DNA of 64,000 bases, taken from assembly GCF_963668475.1 (NCBI RefSeq), contig NZ_OY764544.1:3343986-3407985 (forward strand), in the 5' to 3' direction. Of the stretch, positions 17,356-27,328 are shown piece by piece. The stretch is from an uncultured Methanospirillum sp. GTDB lineage: Archaea > Halobacteriota > Methanomicrobia > Methanomicrobiales > Methanospirillaceae. Both the position numbers and the translations under genes were made by a program. Under the pieces are notes generated by a model. The model was not told the origin of the DNA. It saw nothing but the letters and a program-made list of their open reading frames with translations, and did no database searches. The number at the start of each line of letters is the position of its first letter. Positions within the stretch are counted from its first letter, which is position 1.

Positions 17356-20300
17356 ATGAAAGAAAAATTATTGATTGCCATGCTTCTGGCAGGATGCCTT
17401 CTGTTGGCATTAGTGCCAGGAGTCTCGGCTCAAACGTTCAATAACATCGATCAGAATGTCGTCATCAAAGAGGTCCTCCAGGGACACACGATATTCTTCG
17501 GTGAAGAGCATGTAGATGTAAGCGACTGTATGAACTACAACGGGACAGCATTCCCGTATGCAGTCGCACTCAACGTGGTTCGGAATGTTACCGATGCCAT
17601 AAAGATTGAAAATCCAACCGACTTTACGCTGCCGACTGACAAGCCGGAGAATGACTGGTATCTCTCTCCTGACGGAGTAGTGCCATTCTATGCAGCCGAT
17701 GGATCACCAGTCAAGGCATTTACCTCGCAGGAACCATCTCTCAAGTTCAATGTCTGGAATGCAGACACGGACATGAAGGTTGAGAATGTTACCTACCGGG
17801 GGAATGTTATCAGGTTCAAGTATGATGTCGAGACAAACCTCGATGACATAACAACCCGTCTGGATTACCCGGATGTCGGATACTATCTGAACATGTCGGT
17901 GATTGCACCCGACGGTGAGCAACTGCTTCAGATGATGACTCTTGATACCCGCAGCGGTGTCTCCAGCTACAAGCCACTCACCGGCCTGAATGTGAACCCA
18001 TCCGCAGGATGGATCTGGCCTGACAACACCCAGCCCGGTGGCTCGATTGGATGGTGGACCGGGTGGCGTATTGCCGATACTGGTGAAGAATCAGATTACA
18101 AGTACGGGCTTGGCACCTACTCACTTGTCGCTCTCTGTAATGTCAACAACATGTTCAAGAACCACCAGGTATCGACCTACACCTGGCAGGAGAACACGCT
18201 GACACTTGAGGCCCGGCCGCTGAGTATCGCCAGCACCAGCCCTACAGGCCGCGACAAATCTTTCACCGCAACAGTAACCGGCCTCCCCAACACTGCATAT
18301 CAGATCTTCATCTATGATCAGTGCCCGACCAAGCTGACCGGCAAGATCTGCGACCGGCCACCATTCATTTCTGGTGACCGGACCCAACTTGCAACAAGCG
18401 GTATCGTTCTGGATCCTGAAGGTGGAGCATACCCTACCGGTCTGAAGTACGTGGTTGACTGCTGCACACAGAACACCACCATCCGGCAGCTTGTTCCGTC
18501 TGGAGATGCATTCCCGTCACAGGGCAATGCAGTTCTTGAAGCCGGAACCCGGTACTATGCAAACATAACCACCGGCCCACAGGGAACTGTGACTGTTCCG
18601 TTCTGGGTAGACACAACGGTGAACGCAAGTACCTACACGATTCAGGTTCAGGATATCGAGTACGAACAGAAGGCTGACACCAAAGTGACGATCTCCAAAG
18701 GGGCACTATCAGCCTCTGCGATGACTGTCAACGGTACAGTTTCAAGTTCCTTCTTTGTCGGTGACGAGATCAGACTCGAAGGCACCAACACAGACAGCAA
18801 TATGACCTACATCTGGCTGACCGGCCCGGGACTCGACCCCTGCGGAGTAAACCTCAGGGACCCGACATCCTTTGATCCGGTAAGTGCAGTAGTGTATGAC
18901 ACAAAGAACGGACAGTCCAACTTCTGGCGGATCGATCCAAACTGGGTGACCAATAACACACCTCTCGGACCGGGAGAGTACACTCTCTGGATCGCAAGCG
19001 TGAACGCAGATGGTCGGTTCTGCACCTGTAACGGCAATTCAACAGGCTCATGTTCACTTGGAGGCTGCCTCGGAGTGGCCTGTGAACGTGGTGTCTGCGA
19101 ACTGCAGAAGTGTCCGGAATGTGGTGTCATCACCTCCATCCCAATCACCCTGGTCAAACCAGACCTGACCGCAGAAGTGAACGACGTAACCCGCTGCTGC
19201 TGCCCGGGATACCCATGTGGAACCCTTGGTGGCACTGAAGAGATAGTGCTGAAAGGACAGTCCGGTGGAAACAGCTGTAAACAGCTCCAGGTCTGGCTCT
19301 TTGGGCAGAGCCAGTTCGGTACCCAGAACTACCTGCTGACCACTACTCCGCTCTACTGTGATTCAACTTACTCCTTTGAACTGAACAAAGGACTCTTCCA
19401 GGCAAATGGAATCGACCTCTGTCAGATCACTCCCGGAACCTATGATGTGGTCGTCCAGGCACCCGGAAACAATGGCATGTTCAATATCAGACTCGGTGCT
19501 ACTGAGTCGAACGGTGACCGGTATGTGCTCACCACCATGCCAACTCCGGACAGCCGGGCCTTCCAGATAGAAGGAAAGAACGCCCTTTATGGAAGAGTTG
19601 CCCTCAAGTCACTCCTTGACACCATGAACCAGCCTGGTGTTGATGACATCTATGTCCACACCCAGTTCAACCTGTCAGAGAAGAAGTGCGAAGGAAACTA
19701 TGACTTCTCTGCTGACCGGACAGAAGGAAACTCCCCTCTGACCGTCCAGTTCAATGACACCTCGTACAAGCCGGGTGTTGCCTGGGCATGGTCAAGCAAC
19801 GGCGCTCTCTTCTCAAACGAGCAGAAGCCCAAGAACACCTTCACTGTTCCCGGTAAGTATACCATCAAGATGGAAGTCACCGATGCAGCCGGAACCGTCA
19901 GTTCGGTAGTGAAGGAGAGTTACATCAACGTTCTCTCCTCACCGGTTGCAGACTTCGCATTTGTCCCGCAGCCAGCAGGAATCAAGGAGACCGTTCAGTT
20001 CACTGACCAGTCCACCGGAAGTCCGACCTCCTGGATGTGGGAGTTCGGAGATGGCAATACATCTTCACTGCAGTCTCCGACCCATGCCTACGATGCAGCA
20101 GGAACGTATGACGTTACCCTGACTGTCAGCAACGCATTCGGTATCGGAGCACCTGTCAAGAAGCAGATAACAATCGTTCATGACAAACCGGCAGCTGACT
20201 TTGTTGGAACCCCGACCGAGTCTGCGTACTACCCGGCAAGCGTGAACTTTACTGATCTGTCAACCGGTGTGGTCACTGCGTGGAACTGGCAGTTCCTGAC

Positions 20301-20946
20301 CGGCGGTCAGGTTGTTGCAACTTCAGCAGACAAGAACCCGAAGATTACGTTCAACAACCCTGGTGTGTACACAGTAACACTTACTATCACCAACAATGGT
20401 GGAACAAGCACTGTTACAAAGGAAGACTACATCACAATCGGGACAGGCAGTTACATCAGCCTTCAGCCAGGATACAACCACGTATCAGTCCCACGTGAAG
20501 TCACCAGCGATTACAACACCTTAAACAAGCTCTTTGCAGGTGTTGACAACGCAAGTGTTCCGTATGCAATCTACGGTGCTGACAACGGCATGACCAACTG
20601 GACAAATGTCAGTGGTGATTACGCTGTTATCCCACAGGTGGCATACCGTGTCTACTCGACCTCTGCAAAGACGATCCAGCCGACCTACGTTGCAGACAAG
20701 ACCTACACCCGCAACCTCTCTGAAGGATGGGAAGGCATCGGTATCATGGCAATGCAGCCGACTGCCGCCAATGTCGCCCTCTCAAGCCTTGGAGATAAAT
20801 GGGATAAGGTACTGGCCTTCAACCCGACAACCCAGCGCTGGGAGTATCCGATTATCAGGGGTGTCGATGATGACAAGACCATGGATCCGACTGTCGGATA
20901 TCTTATCCAGATGAATTCGGATGCCGTGCTAACTGGTGAGGCATAA
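17356..20946 (+). CDS. Cysteine-rich DUF3821-like/PKD surface protein, paralogue B
   Basis: An 1196-residue exported protein starting at ATG 17356 (GGGGTG six bases upstream; a GTG at 17347 is less likely), with signal peptide LLIAMLLAGCLLLALVPGVSA. The N-terminal region has GHTIFFGEEHVDVS, which resembles the DUF3821 pattern (G-x-VFxGEExLDVS) of Methanomicrobiales surface proteins. Then follow ICDRPP (18349), GTNTDS...YIWLTG (18781), CERGVCELQKCPECG and RCCCPGYPCG (about 19191-19218), then VWLFG. Three PKD domains follow, then two C-terminal modules of the 'GYNHVSVP / GWEGIGIM' kind. It is the first gene of a tight operon: the next start is one base after this stop. A structural envelope role, probably cross-linked by disulfides, is inferred. 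Confidence 0.78.
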   Translation: MKEKLLIAMLLAGCLLLALVPGVSAQTFNNIDQNVVIKEVLQGHTIFFGEEHVDVSDCMNYNGTAFPYAVALNVVRNVTDAIKIENPTDFTLPTDKPENDWYLSPDGVVPFYAADGSPVKAFTSQEPSLKFNVWNADTDMKVENVTYRGNVIRFKYDVETNLDDITTRLDYPDVGYYLNMSVIAPDGEQLLQMMTLDTRSGVSSYKPLTGLNVNPSAGWIWPDNTQPGGSIGWWTGWRIADTGEESDYKYGLGTYSLVALCNVNNMFKNHQVSTYTWQENTLTLEARPLSIASTSPTGRDKSFTATVTGLPNTAYQIFIYDQCPTKLTGKICDRPPFISGDRTQLATSGIVLDPEGGAYPTGLKYVVDCCTQNTTIRQLVPSGDAFPSQGNAVLEAGTRYYANITTGPQGTVTVPFWVDTTVNASTYTIQVQDIEYEQKADTKVTISKGALSASAMTVNGTVSSSFFVGDEIRLEGTNTDSNMTYIWLTGPGLDPCGVNLRDPTSFDPVSAVVYDTKNGQSNFWRIDPNWVTNNTPLGPGEYTLWIASVNADGRFCTCNGNSTGSCSLGGCLGVACERGVCELQKCPECGVITSIPITLVKPDLTAEVNDVTRCCCPGYPCGTLGGTEEIVLKGQSGGNSCKQLQVWLFGQSQFGTQNYLLTTTPLYCDSTYSFELNKGLFQANGIDLCQITPGTYDVVVQAPGNNGMFNIRLGATESNGDRYVLTTMPTPDSRAFQIEGKNALYGRVALKSLLDTMNQPGVDDIYVHTQFNLSEKKCEGNYDFSADRTEGNSPLTVQFNDTSYKPGVAWAWSSNGALFSNEQKPKNTFTVPGKYTIKMEVTDAAGTVSSVVKESYINVLSSPVADFAFVPQPAGIKETVQFTDQSTGSPTSWMWEFGDGNTSSLQSPTHAYDAAGTYDVTLTVSNAFGIGAPVKKQITIVHDKPAADFVGTPTESAYYPASVNFTDLSTGVVTAWNWQFLTGGQVVATSADKNPKITFNNPGVYTVTLTITNNGGTSTVTKEDYITIGTGSYISLQPGYNHVSVPREVTSDYNTLNKLFAGVDNASVPYAIYGADNGMTNWTNVSGDYAVIPQVAYRVYSTSAKTIQPTYVADKTYTRNLSEGWEGIGIMAMQPTAANVALSSLGDKWDKVLAFNPTTQRWEYPIIRGVDDDKTMDPTVGYLIQMNSDAVLTGEA

Positions 20947-20947
20947 G

Positions 20948-23900
20948 ATGACATCCATACTCAGACGAATACTGATCTGTGCCCTCCTCCTCCTCGTTAT
21001 CGGGGGAGGAATGGCCGTATCTGCAGAAGAGATCAAGCAGGTCCTCCCTGAGTTCCTTACCGGAACTGTTTATGTCGGAACTGCTACAGCATCTCCAGGC
21101 CTTATTGTTGCTGCAGATATCAAAGGAGTTGATGCTGGAACAGCGACAGTGATGTCGATGGGAGTGTATGGTAATGATACCATCCCGATGATGGTCCAGT
21201 CTGGTGCTAACGAATCTCTTCGCGGAGCAACAGTCACCTTCTGGCTCAACGGAGTTCAGGCAGAAGAGACCACAACATATGAACCAGGAATTACTCTACC
21301 ACTCGATCTACATTTCCCAAATGCAGCCCTTAATGCGTTAAATGTTATTCCTCAAGGTGGGGATGTATTCCTTGGAGAAGAGGGACTTGATGTTTCACTC
21401 TTCCTGAATGATGGGGATACCATTGCCTGGTTCAGTTCTACCTCTGATAAAGCCCTTACAGAACCTTCAGCAACAGTCACTGTGGATTATGCAAAAAGTT
21501 TCTTCATTGATCCATCGCAGTTCACTGGCAAACTTGGATACTGGTGGATTTGGAGTGGTTCCAAGGCCAAACAGGTTGCCTTTATTGTAAAGGATCCAAC
21601 TGTTGGAATGCGTATCTGGAATCAGAATGAGGATCAGGATATTGCCAATGACGGCAGCAAGATCACTGCCGGCAACATGGTGAACTTCCGTATTGATACG
21701 AATCTGTACTCTGCCATTACTCAACGTGGTGCCAACCTTTCAGACTCACAAAAAGGCATCATTAACATTGTTGGCTCATCAAACACAACCCAGGTTACCT
21801 ATCAGACCCTTCAGGGAACTCTGGCAAATGTATCTGGACAGGATATTTCGCTCCGGAAACTTGTAGTTGATAAAAACCCCTGGTTCTGGCCAAAGAACGA
21901 CAAGACAACATCTGGCTGGAATACCGGGGCACTTGCAACAGATGAGTCCCGCCTCTATCCGAATGGTGAATACAAGTTCTATGCAGAAGTAAACCTGAAC
22001 AACATCAAGAAGAATTATTCAGGCACGGCAATCGGCCACTCTGTCTCATCCACTATCAGTGCAACAATTGTTGATGAGAGCATTGAGGTTGCAATCAACT
22101 CTACTGCTATCACCCGTGGACACTCATTCTATGTCACCATAGGAGGAAAACCGGGCAAGAAGTATATCATCTCAATCATGGAGTGCCCGAACAGTACAAC
22201 TAGCGTTACTGATTGTGGTGACCTGAAGATGAGCGGGGCAGCCTGTGAACGCCCGCCGATGATCGAGCCGAACCAGTCAGGTGTTGCAAACGGAAAGATC
22301 GTATTTGATCCTGAAGCCGGAGCATATACAATCGGTGAAACCGCCCTTGCACCGGACTGCTGTGGCAGAGCCAAGGTCATCAGGGACACTGTTCCAACCG
22401 ATGACAAACCAAATGCAAAGGATGTGCTCTACAACGGTGTCTATTACTACGCAGAGGTAACCACTGACGGTGATAACGATCCGTCTCCTGGATACAGAAC
22501 CGTGCAGTTCAATGCAGGTGCTGACATTGCACCGGACCGCACCTACCGTATCCATGTACAGAACGTGGATTCTGACCCGAGCAAGGTTCTCACTGGCGAC
22601 AATCTGATCACTGTCAACAAGGGTGCCATCACCATGAGCATCAACGGTACTGCTCCGTATTACCTTGGAGACTCGATCACTCTGTCAGGAACTAATACCG
22701 ATTCGGCCTATGTCTATCTCTTCATGACAGGGGCAAACTGCCAGAACAAATGTGGTAACGATCTGCTCTACATCAAGAAGGCAGATGCAGCCAAAAATGT
22801 AGTTCAGCCCTTCCTTGACTCTATCAACTATGGTTGTATTCAGGAAGCAGAGCAGTTTACTGCCATCAAGGTCCCGGTTAATAATGATGGAACCTGGAAG
22901 TATGTCTGGAAGACGGCAAACGTCCCGATCAACCCGGGAACCTACACCATCTATGCATCCAGCCTTCCGGTCAACGCCTGCTGTGTCGAATGTGCATGCA
23001 CTGCAGTGACAACCGCTGACATCACGCTTGATGAGCCATGCTTTGCAGGAGTCATTACACCCGACACGATCACAAAACCGATCGAGTGCTGCGCTAGCGG
23101 ATGTAAGGCAACCTCACTCGATGAGGTTCTGCTCGAAGGTTCAGCATGCGGATTCCCGCACACCGGTAGTGGCAACAACAGCACCAGCGAACTGAACATG
23201 TGGATCTTCGGCGAAAGCAAGGTCGGTAACGACAAGTATGTCAACGCCAAGATTCCGGTGTACAACGATGACACGTTTAAGATCAACCTGCTCAACTACC
23301 TGCAGTTCTGTGATCTCAAACCAGGTGAGTACACTGTCATCCTTCAACACCCGATGTACAACCACAAGTTCGATCTCCTCAAGGAGACCGATGTCAGATC
23401 AGCAGTCGATCCGAACCAGATCTGGATGGTCACCTCCTATCCGATCGAGTGGAGCAAACTCTTCCCACTTGACGGACCGGGATATTACCAGGGAAGCCAG
23501 GCTGTCAGTGAGATCAAGAAGTACGACGAAGAGAACCTGATTGATGATCAGTTCCTCTACCTCAACTTCACCCTTGTTGACAACCGGGTTCCGACTGCAG
23601 CATTCATCGGAACCCCGACATCAGGCAACAAGCCACTTGAGGTTCAGTTCACTGACAAGTCAACCGGTGACGACCTGACCTCCTGGACCTGGGACTTCGG
23701 TGACAAGACCACCTCTACTGATCAGAACCCGAAGCACACCTACAGTGAGGCAGGCAAGTACTCAGTCACCCTCACCGTGATGAACAACAACGGTGACAAG
23801 GATTCAACTTCAGTTGTAGACTACATCACTGTCAGAGACTCGACCATCAACGCAGACTTCTCGGCTGCCCCCACATCAGGGGCAGCACCATTGAAGGTGC

Positions 23901-24637
23901 AGTTCACTGACAAGACAACCGGATCCCCGAGCAACTGGTTCTGGGACTTCGGCGATGGCTCAACCTCTACCGGTGTCAAGGATCCGGTGCACACCTACCA
24001 GTTTGGTGGGAAGTACACGGTAACGCTGACAGCAACACTCGGTGACGAGGTTGACCGTGAAGTGAAGAAGGATTACATCCAGGTCGCAGGCGGACCGCAG
24101 CCGACTATCACACCGTCTCCGATCGACCCGACCAACATCACTCTCTACAGTGGATGGAACTTCGTTTCTGTTGCACGAACACTCTCTGACTCAGCATCCA
24201 ATGCAAGCGATGTCTTTGGCAGGGTACCAACCGGCGGGCACGCGATCTGGAGTTATGATCCGTTAAGCCAGTACTGGGACCAGGTTCTGACCAGCACAAA
24301 GATTGAGCCACTCTACGGATACTGGGTCTACTCAGTCTCACAGACCACAATCAACCTGACATTCAAGAACAACGTGGTTCAGACTCCGCCAACCAGAAGC
24401 CTCCCGTCAGGATGGGCAGCGGTTGGATTTACCGGTGCAACTCCGGCACCTGCAAAGGATACATTCAGCTCGGTGAAGAGCTCGTGGATCTATGCCCGTG
24501 GATTTGATAATCAGCGGCAGCAGTGGGAACAGACCATGGTCAACGGTGGCCAGGGTGAGAATACCTATCTCTATCCATCAAAGGGATACTGGCTCTACAT
24601 GGAGACTCCAGGTACCCTTGCTGCAATCGGTGTGTGA
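20948..24637 (+). CDS. Cysteine-rich DUF3821-like/PKD surface protein, paralogue C
   Basis: A 1229-residue exported protein. ATG 20948 is preferred because GGTGAG lies seven bases upstream, inside the last codons of the previous gene; a GTG at 20936 would overlap that gene. The signal peptide is ILICALLLLVIGGGMAVSA. Order of parts: an FYGTV-like beta module (LTGTVYVG...VTFWLNG), a DUF3821-like region with GGDVFLGEEGLDVS, then CERPP (22244), GTNTDS...YLFMTG (22688), CCVECAC and ECCASGCKA (about 23087), and MWIFG. Two PKD domains and two GWN-type C-terminal modules (YSGWNFVSVA, PSGWAAVGF) follow. The CCC motif of A and B is reduced to CC. It is co-transcribed with B, and a surface-layer role is inferred. 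Confidence 0.78.
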   Translation: MTSILRRILICALLLLVIGGGMAVSAEEIKQVLPEFLTGTVYVGTATASPGLIVAADIKGVDAGTATVMSMGVYGNDTIPMMVQSGANESLRGATVTFWLNGVQAEETTTYEPGITLPLDLHFPNAALNALNVIPQGGDVFLGEEGLDVSLFLNDGDTIAWFSSTSDKALTEPSATVTVDYAKSFFIDPSQFTGKLGYWWIWSGSKAKQVAFIVKDPTVGMRIWNQNEDQDIANDGSKITAGNMVNFRIDTNLYSAITQRGANLSDSQKGIINIVGSSNTTQVTYQTLQGTLANVSGQDISLRKLVVDKNPWFWPKNDKTTSGWNTGALATDESRLYPNGEYKFYAEVNLNNIKKNYSGTAIGHSVSSTISATIVDESIEVAINSTAITRGHSFYVTIGGKPGKKYIISIMECPNSTTSVTDCGDLKMSGAACERPPMIEPNQSGVANGKIVFDPEAGAYTIGETALAPDCCGRAKVIRDTVPTDDKPNAKDVLYNGVYYYAEVTTDGDNDPSPGYRTVQFNAGADIAPDRTYRIHVQNVDSDPSKVLTGDNLITVNKGAITMSINGTAPYYLGDSITLSGTNTDSAYVYLFMTGANCQNKCGNDLLYIKKADAAKNVVQPFLDSINYGCIQEAEQFTAIKVPVNNDGTWKYVWKTANVPINPGTYTIYASSLPVNACCVECACTAVTTADITLDEPCFAGVITPDTITKPIECCASGCKATSLDEVLLEGSACGFPHTGSGNNSTSELNMWIFGESKVGNDKYVNAKIPVYNDDTFKINLLNYLQFCDLKPGEYTVILQHPMYNHKFDLLKETDVRSAVDPNQIWMVTSYPIEWSKLFPLDGPGYYQGSQAVSEIKKYDEENLIDDQFLYLNFTLVDNRVPTAAFIGTPTSGNKPLEVQFTDKSTGDDLTSWTWDFGDKTTSTDQNPKHTYSEAGKYSVTLTVMNNNGDKDSTSVVDYITVRDSTINADFSAAPTSGAAPLKVQFTDKTTGSPSNWFWDFGDGSTSTGVKDPVHTYQFGGKYTVTLTATLGDEVDREVKKDYIQVAGGPQPTITPSPIDPTNITLYSGWNFVSVARTLSDSASNASDVFGRVPTGGHAIWSYDPLSQYWDQVLTSTKIEPLYGYWVYSVSQTTINLTFKNNVVQTPPTRSLPSGWAAVGFTGATPAPAKDTFSSVKSSWIYARGFDNQRQQWEQTMVNGGQGENTYLYPSKGYWLYMETPGTLAAIGV

Positions 24638-24642
24638 GAGAA

Positions 24643-27279
24643 ATGTCAGTAGTATCTGTAGCCTCACGGACAGGCCTGGCTACAATACTCCTTTTTTCCC
24701 TGATAACAATTGCATTAGCCGGTGCTCCGGCACTTCCGTGTGAATTCTACGGAACGGTCACCATCGGGGGCAGTCCAGCTCCTGTGGGAACTATTGTTGT
24801 AGCAAAATTGGGAGACCAGGAGCGTGGTCAGTTTGTCCTTGAGACTGAAGGAACCCTTGGAGGGGCCGGAACATTTGACAAACGACTAAAGGTCGTAGCA
24901 GAAGATTCTGATCTCTCCGGAGGAACGCCGAAGGTTACGTTCTGGATTGACGGTCAGAAGGCAACTCCTGAATCGTCATTTGTCCCGGGAACAAGCAATG
25001 AGGTACAACTCTCACTTGGTGGAGAACCTGCTGCAGCAAAGACAAGTGAGCCGTCAGTAGCGCCGGCTCCTGCACCTGTGGAGAAACAGGCAGAGCAGTC
25101 TTCCGAGCCGACTACACGGGTAACTGCAGTTCCGATCCCACTTCCACCATCACCAGATCCATCGATCCCCGTGATGCCGTTGCCAGTAATTCAGCCTGGA
25201 ACTCCTGATGAGATCTCTGCTGATTTCCGCTCTGATGTTCAGTCAGGAGCAGAACCCCTTACAGTCCATTTCAAGGATCTGTCGTCCGGACAACCCACGA
25301 TGTGGTCCTGGGACTTTGGTGACGGGGCAAGCGACATGGTTGCTGATCCGGTTCATACCTATGACAAGGCAGGAACCTATTCTGTCACTCTCACAGTCTC
25401 ATCCCAGACCGGAGGAACTGATACCGAGACAAAGTCCGGGTACATAACCGTTGTCAAGCAGGGCAAGTTCACAGCCGACTTCACTGCCGATCCAACATCC
25501 GGCAGGGCGCCTCTCACTGTTCATTTCAGGGACACATCGAGTGGTATGCCTGGCTCATGGAAATGGGACTTTGGTGACGGCCAGACCGACACACAGAAGG
25601 ATCCCGTGCATCAGTATGAACTGCCTGGAACATACACCGTCTCACTCATGGTAAAAGATGCCTATGGAGCAGAGAGTTCCAAGCAGAAGGATGCATTCAT
25701 CACTGTAACGGTTCCGGGCGGGCTTGAGGCAGACTTCACCGCCGAACCTGTGAACGGTGTTGCTCCACTCAGCGTCAGGTTCACCGATCACTCCCAGGGT
25801 GCACCAACTCTCTGGTCCTGGGACTTTGGCGATGGGAAGTCGGATCTGGTTGCAAACCCGGTTCATGTCTTTGACAATCCAGGAAATTACACCGTCACCC
25901 TGACCATCACAAACCAGGAAGGGGCCATCTCCACCAAGATACGGAAAGAGTACATAAAGACGATGGTGGAGCCCACACCGGTTCCGACGATGACTGTTCT
26001 GCCGGTTCCGCAGGTTCCTGAAAGCTTCTACGGCACTGTTGAACTCTATGGTCAGCCGATTACGGTTGGTGGAACTGTAGAAGCCCGGGCAACCGGGTAT
26101 AACGTCAGTGGCCAGTATAACCCGATCAAGACTGCAAAGGGAATCTTTGGAAAGACAGGTACATTCTCGCCAAAACTACAGATCCAGGGAATCCCGGCGG
26201 GCACTGATCTTGAGTTCTATGTTGCTGACGAGAGTTACAGCCAGCTCCGAGCTTATGTGAAGGCAGAGAACGGAACACTCCTCTGGACAATACCGTATGA
26301 GCCAGGTAAGGAGAAGAGTCTTGATCTGGTGGCAACCGGGCGCCAGCCTGATGTTATCCCGCCGATCCCCGTGACGCCCGTCCCGACAAGCGACTGTCCG
26401 GGTGTTCCGTCGATCCCTATGACCTTCTCCGGTGATGTCCACATTAGGACCGGTAATGAGACACTCCAGGAGGACAGTTCATGTGTAAATTGTGGTCCGA
26501 ATGGGGTAGTGGGCACAGTCATCGAGGCACGGATAGAGGGGTATGATGTGAGTGGTTCGCAGAACCCGATCACCATGACCTCGGCAGCATACTTTGGTGG
26601 TGGTAACAGTTCCTGGTCTGACAAACTCGCTCTGCAGGGCAGATGTGTTCCTGAAGGAGCCAACATCACATTCTGGGTCATGGCACCGAACTGGCAGGTT
26701 GCAGCTCCGGCAATGATCCGTGATGGTTCAATCTTCACCCGCGATGTTACGTACAGTACATCGACAGAAAATGAGAATTTGCACCTGTGGGTTGGTGCAG
26801 TACCAACAGTGAAACCAACTGTTACTGCAACCCCGACTCCCGAAGCCTGGTCACCGCAGAAGTTCTACGGAAAGGCCGAGTTTAACGGGTATCCGCTGCG
26901 GGTAGGTGACCGGGTCATGGCAACAACCGAGGGTGTTGATCTCAACAGCCCGACTAATCCGATCTCTGTTGCAAAGTTCGGTGAGTTCGGTGACCCCGAG
27001 GGTAATGAGATGCTTACCGTCGAGGTTCCGTATACCGCTCTGAACCAGAGCGACCCGATCACCTTCTGGATCAAGCCACAAGGCTTTGAATACTGGTACA
27101 AGGCACGGGTAAAAAATCCGTTGTCAACAGATACCTGGAAACAGAGTTATCCGTTTACTCCGGGTTCTATAACGAACCTGCAGATCACCTCCACCGATCG
27201 TGAGGAGTTCAAATACTTCTACGATATCGCAACCAATGTCAAAAATGTCATCATGCCTGATGACTACACTGGATGGTAA
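24643..27279 (+). CDS. Exported protein with four FYGTV modules and three PKD domains
   Basis: An 878-residue secreted protein, third gene of the operon; ATG 24643 lies five bases after the previous stop, with GGTG about ten bases upstream. A GTG at 24634 is the alternative. After the signal peptide comes an FYGTV beta module (PCEFYGTVTIGG...VGTIVVAK...VTFWIDG), a Pro/Ala/Thr-rich linker, three PKD domains (WDFGDG cores), and three more FYGTV-type modules separated by TPTP-like linkers. The fold of this module is not one I can name; it recurs at the start of the proteins at 20948 and 27329. The third module carries CVNCG and a later Cys. No anchor is seen. It probably belongs to the same envelope assembly as its operon partners. 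Confidence 0.75.
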   Translation: MSVVSVASRTGLATILLFSLITIALAGAPALPCEFYGTVTIGGSPAPVGTIVVAKLGDQERGQFVLETEGTLGGAGTFDKRLKVVAEDSDLSGGTPKVTFWIDGQKATPESSFVPGTSNEVQLSLGGEPAAAKTSEPSVAPAPAPVEKQAEQSSEPTTRVTAVPIPLPPSPDPSIPVMPLPVIQPGTPDEISADFRSDVQSGAEPLTVHFKDLSSGQPTMWSWDFGDGASDMVADPVHTYDKAGTYSVTLTVSSQTGGTDTETKSGYITVVKQGKFTADFTADPTSGRAPLTVHFRDTSSGMPGSWKWDFGDGQTDTQKDPVHQYELPGTYTVSLMVKDAYGAESSKQKDAFITVTVPGGLEADFTAEPVNGVAPLSVRFTDHSQGAPTLWSWDFGDGKSDLVANPVHVFDNPGNYTVTLTITNQEGAISTKIRKEYIKTMVEPTPVPTMTVLPVPQVPESFYGTVELYGQPITVGGTVEARATGYNVSGQYNPIKTAKGIFGKTGTFSPKLQIQGIPAGTDLEFYVADESYSQLRAYVKAENGTLLWTIPYEPGKEKSLDLVATGRQPDVIPPIPVTPVPTSDCPGVPSIPMTFSGDVHIRTGNETLQEDSSCVNCGPNGVVGTVIEARIEGYDVSGSQNPITMTSAAYFGGGNSSWSDKLALQGRCVPEGANITFWVMAPNWQVAAPAMIRDGSIFTRDVTYSTSTENENLHLWVGAVPTVKPTVTATPTPEAWSPQKFYGKAEFNGYPLRVGDRVMATTEGVDLNSPTNPISVAKFGEFGDPEGNEMLTVEVPYTALNQSDPITFWIKPQGFEYWYKARVKNPLSTDTWKQSYPFTPGSITNLQITSTDREEFKYFYDIATNVKNVIMPDDYTGW

Positions 27280-27290
27280 TAGTCAAAGGC

Positions 27291-27315
27291 AGGGAATTTA
27301 TTCCCTAATTTTTTT
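27291..27315 (+). terminator. Stem-loop plus T7 between surface genes
   Basis: A perfect stem AGGGAA/TTCCCT with loop TTTA (27291-27306) is followed by AA and seven T (27309-27315). It looks like an intrinsic terminator. It sits 12 bases after the stop of the 24643 gene and just before the next start, so the last surface gene may be expressed at a lower level or separately. Confidence 0.6.
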
Positions 27316-27328
27316 AGAGTGATTTATT

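Noticed and set aside
26253..26738. 161-codon minus-strand frame in the FYGTV protein gene
   Set aside because: Shadow frame with no start signal and no similarity.
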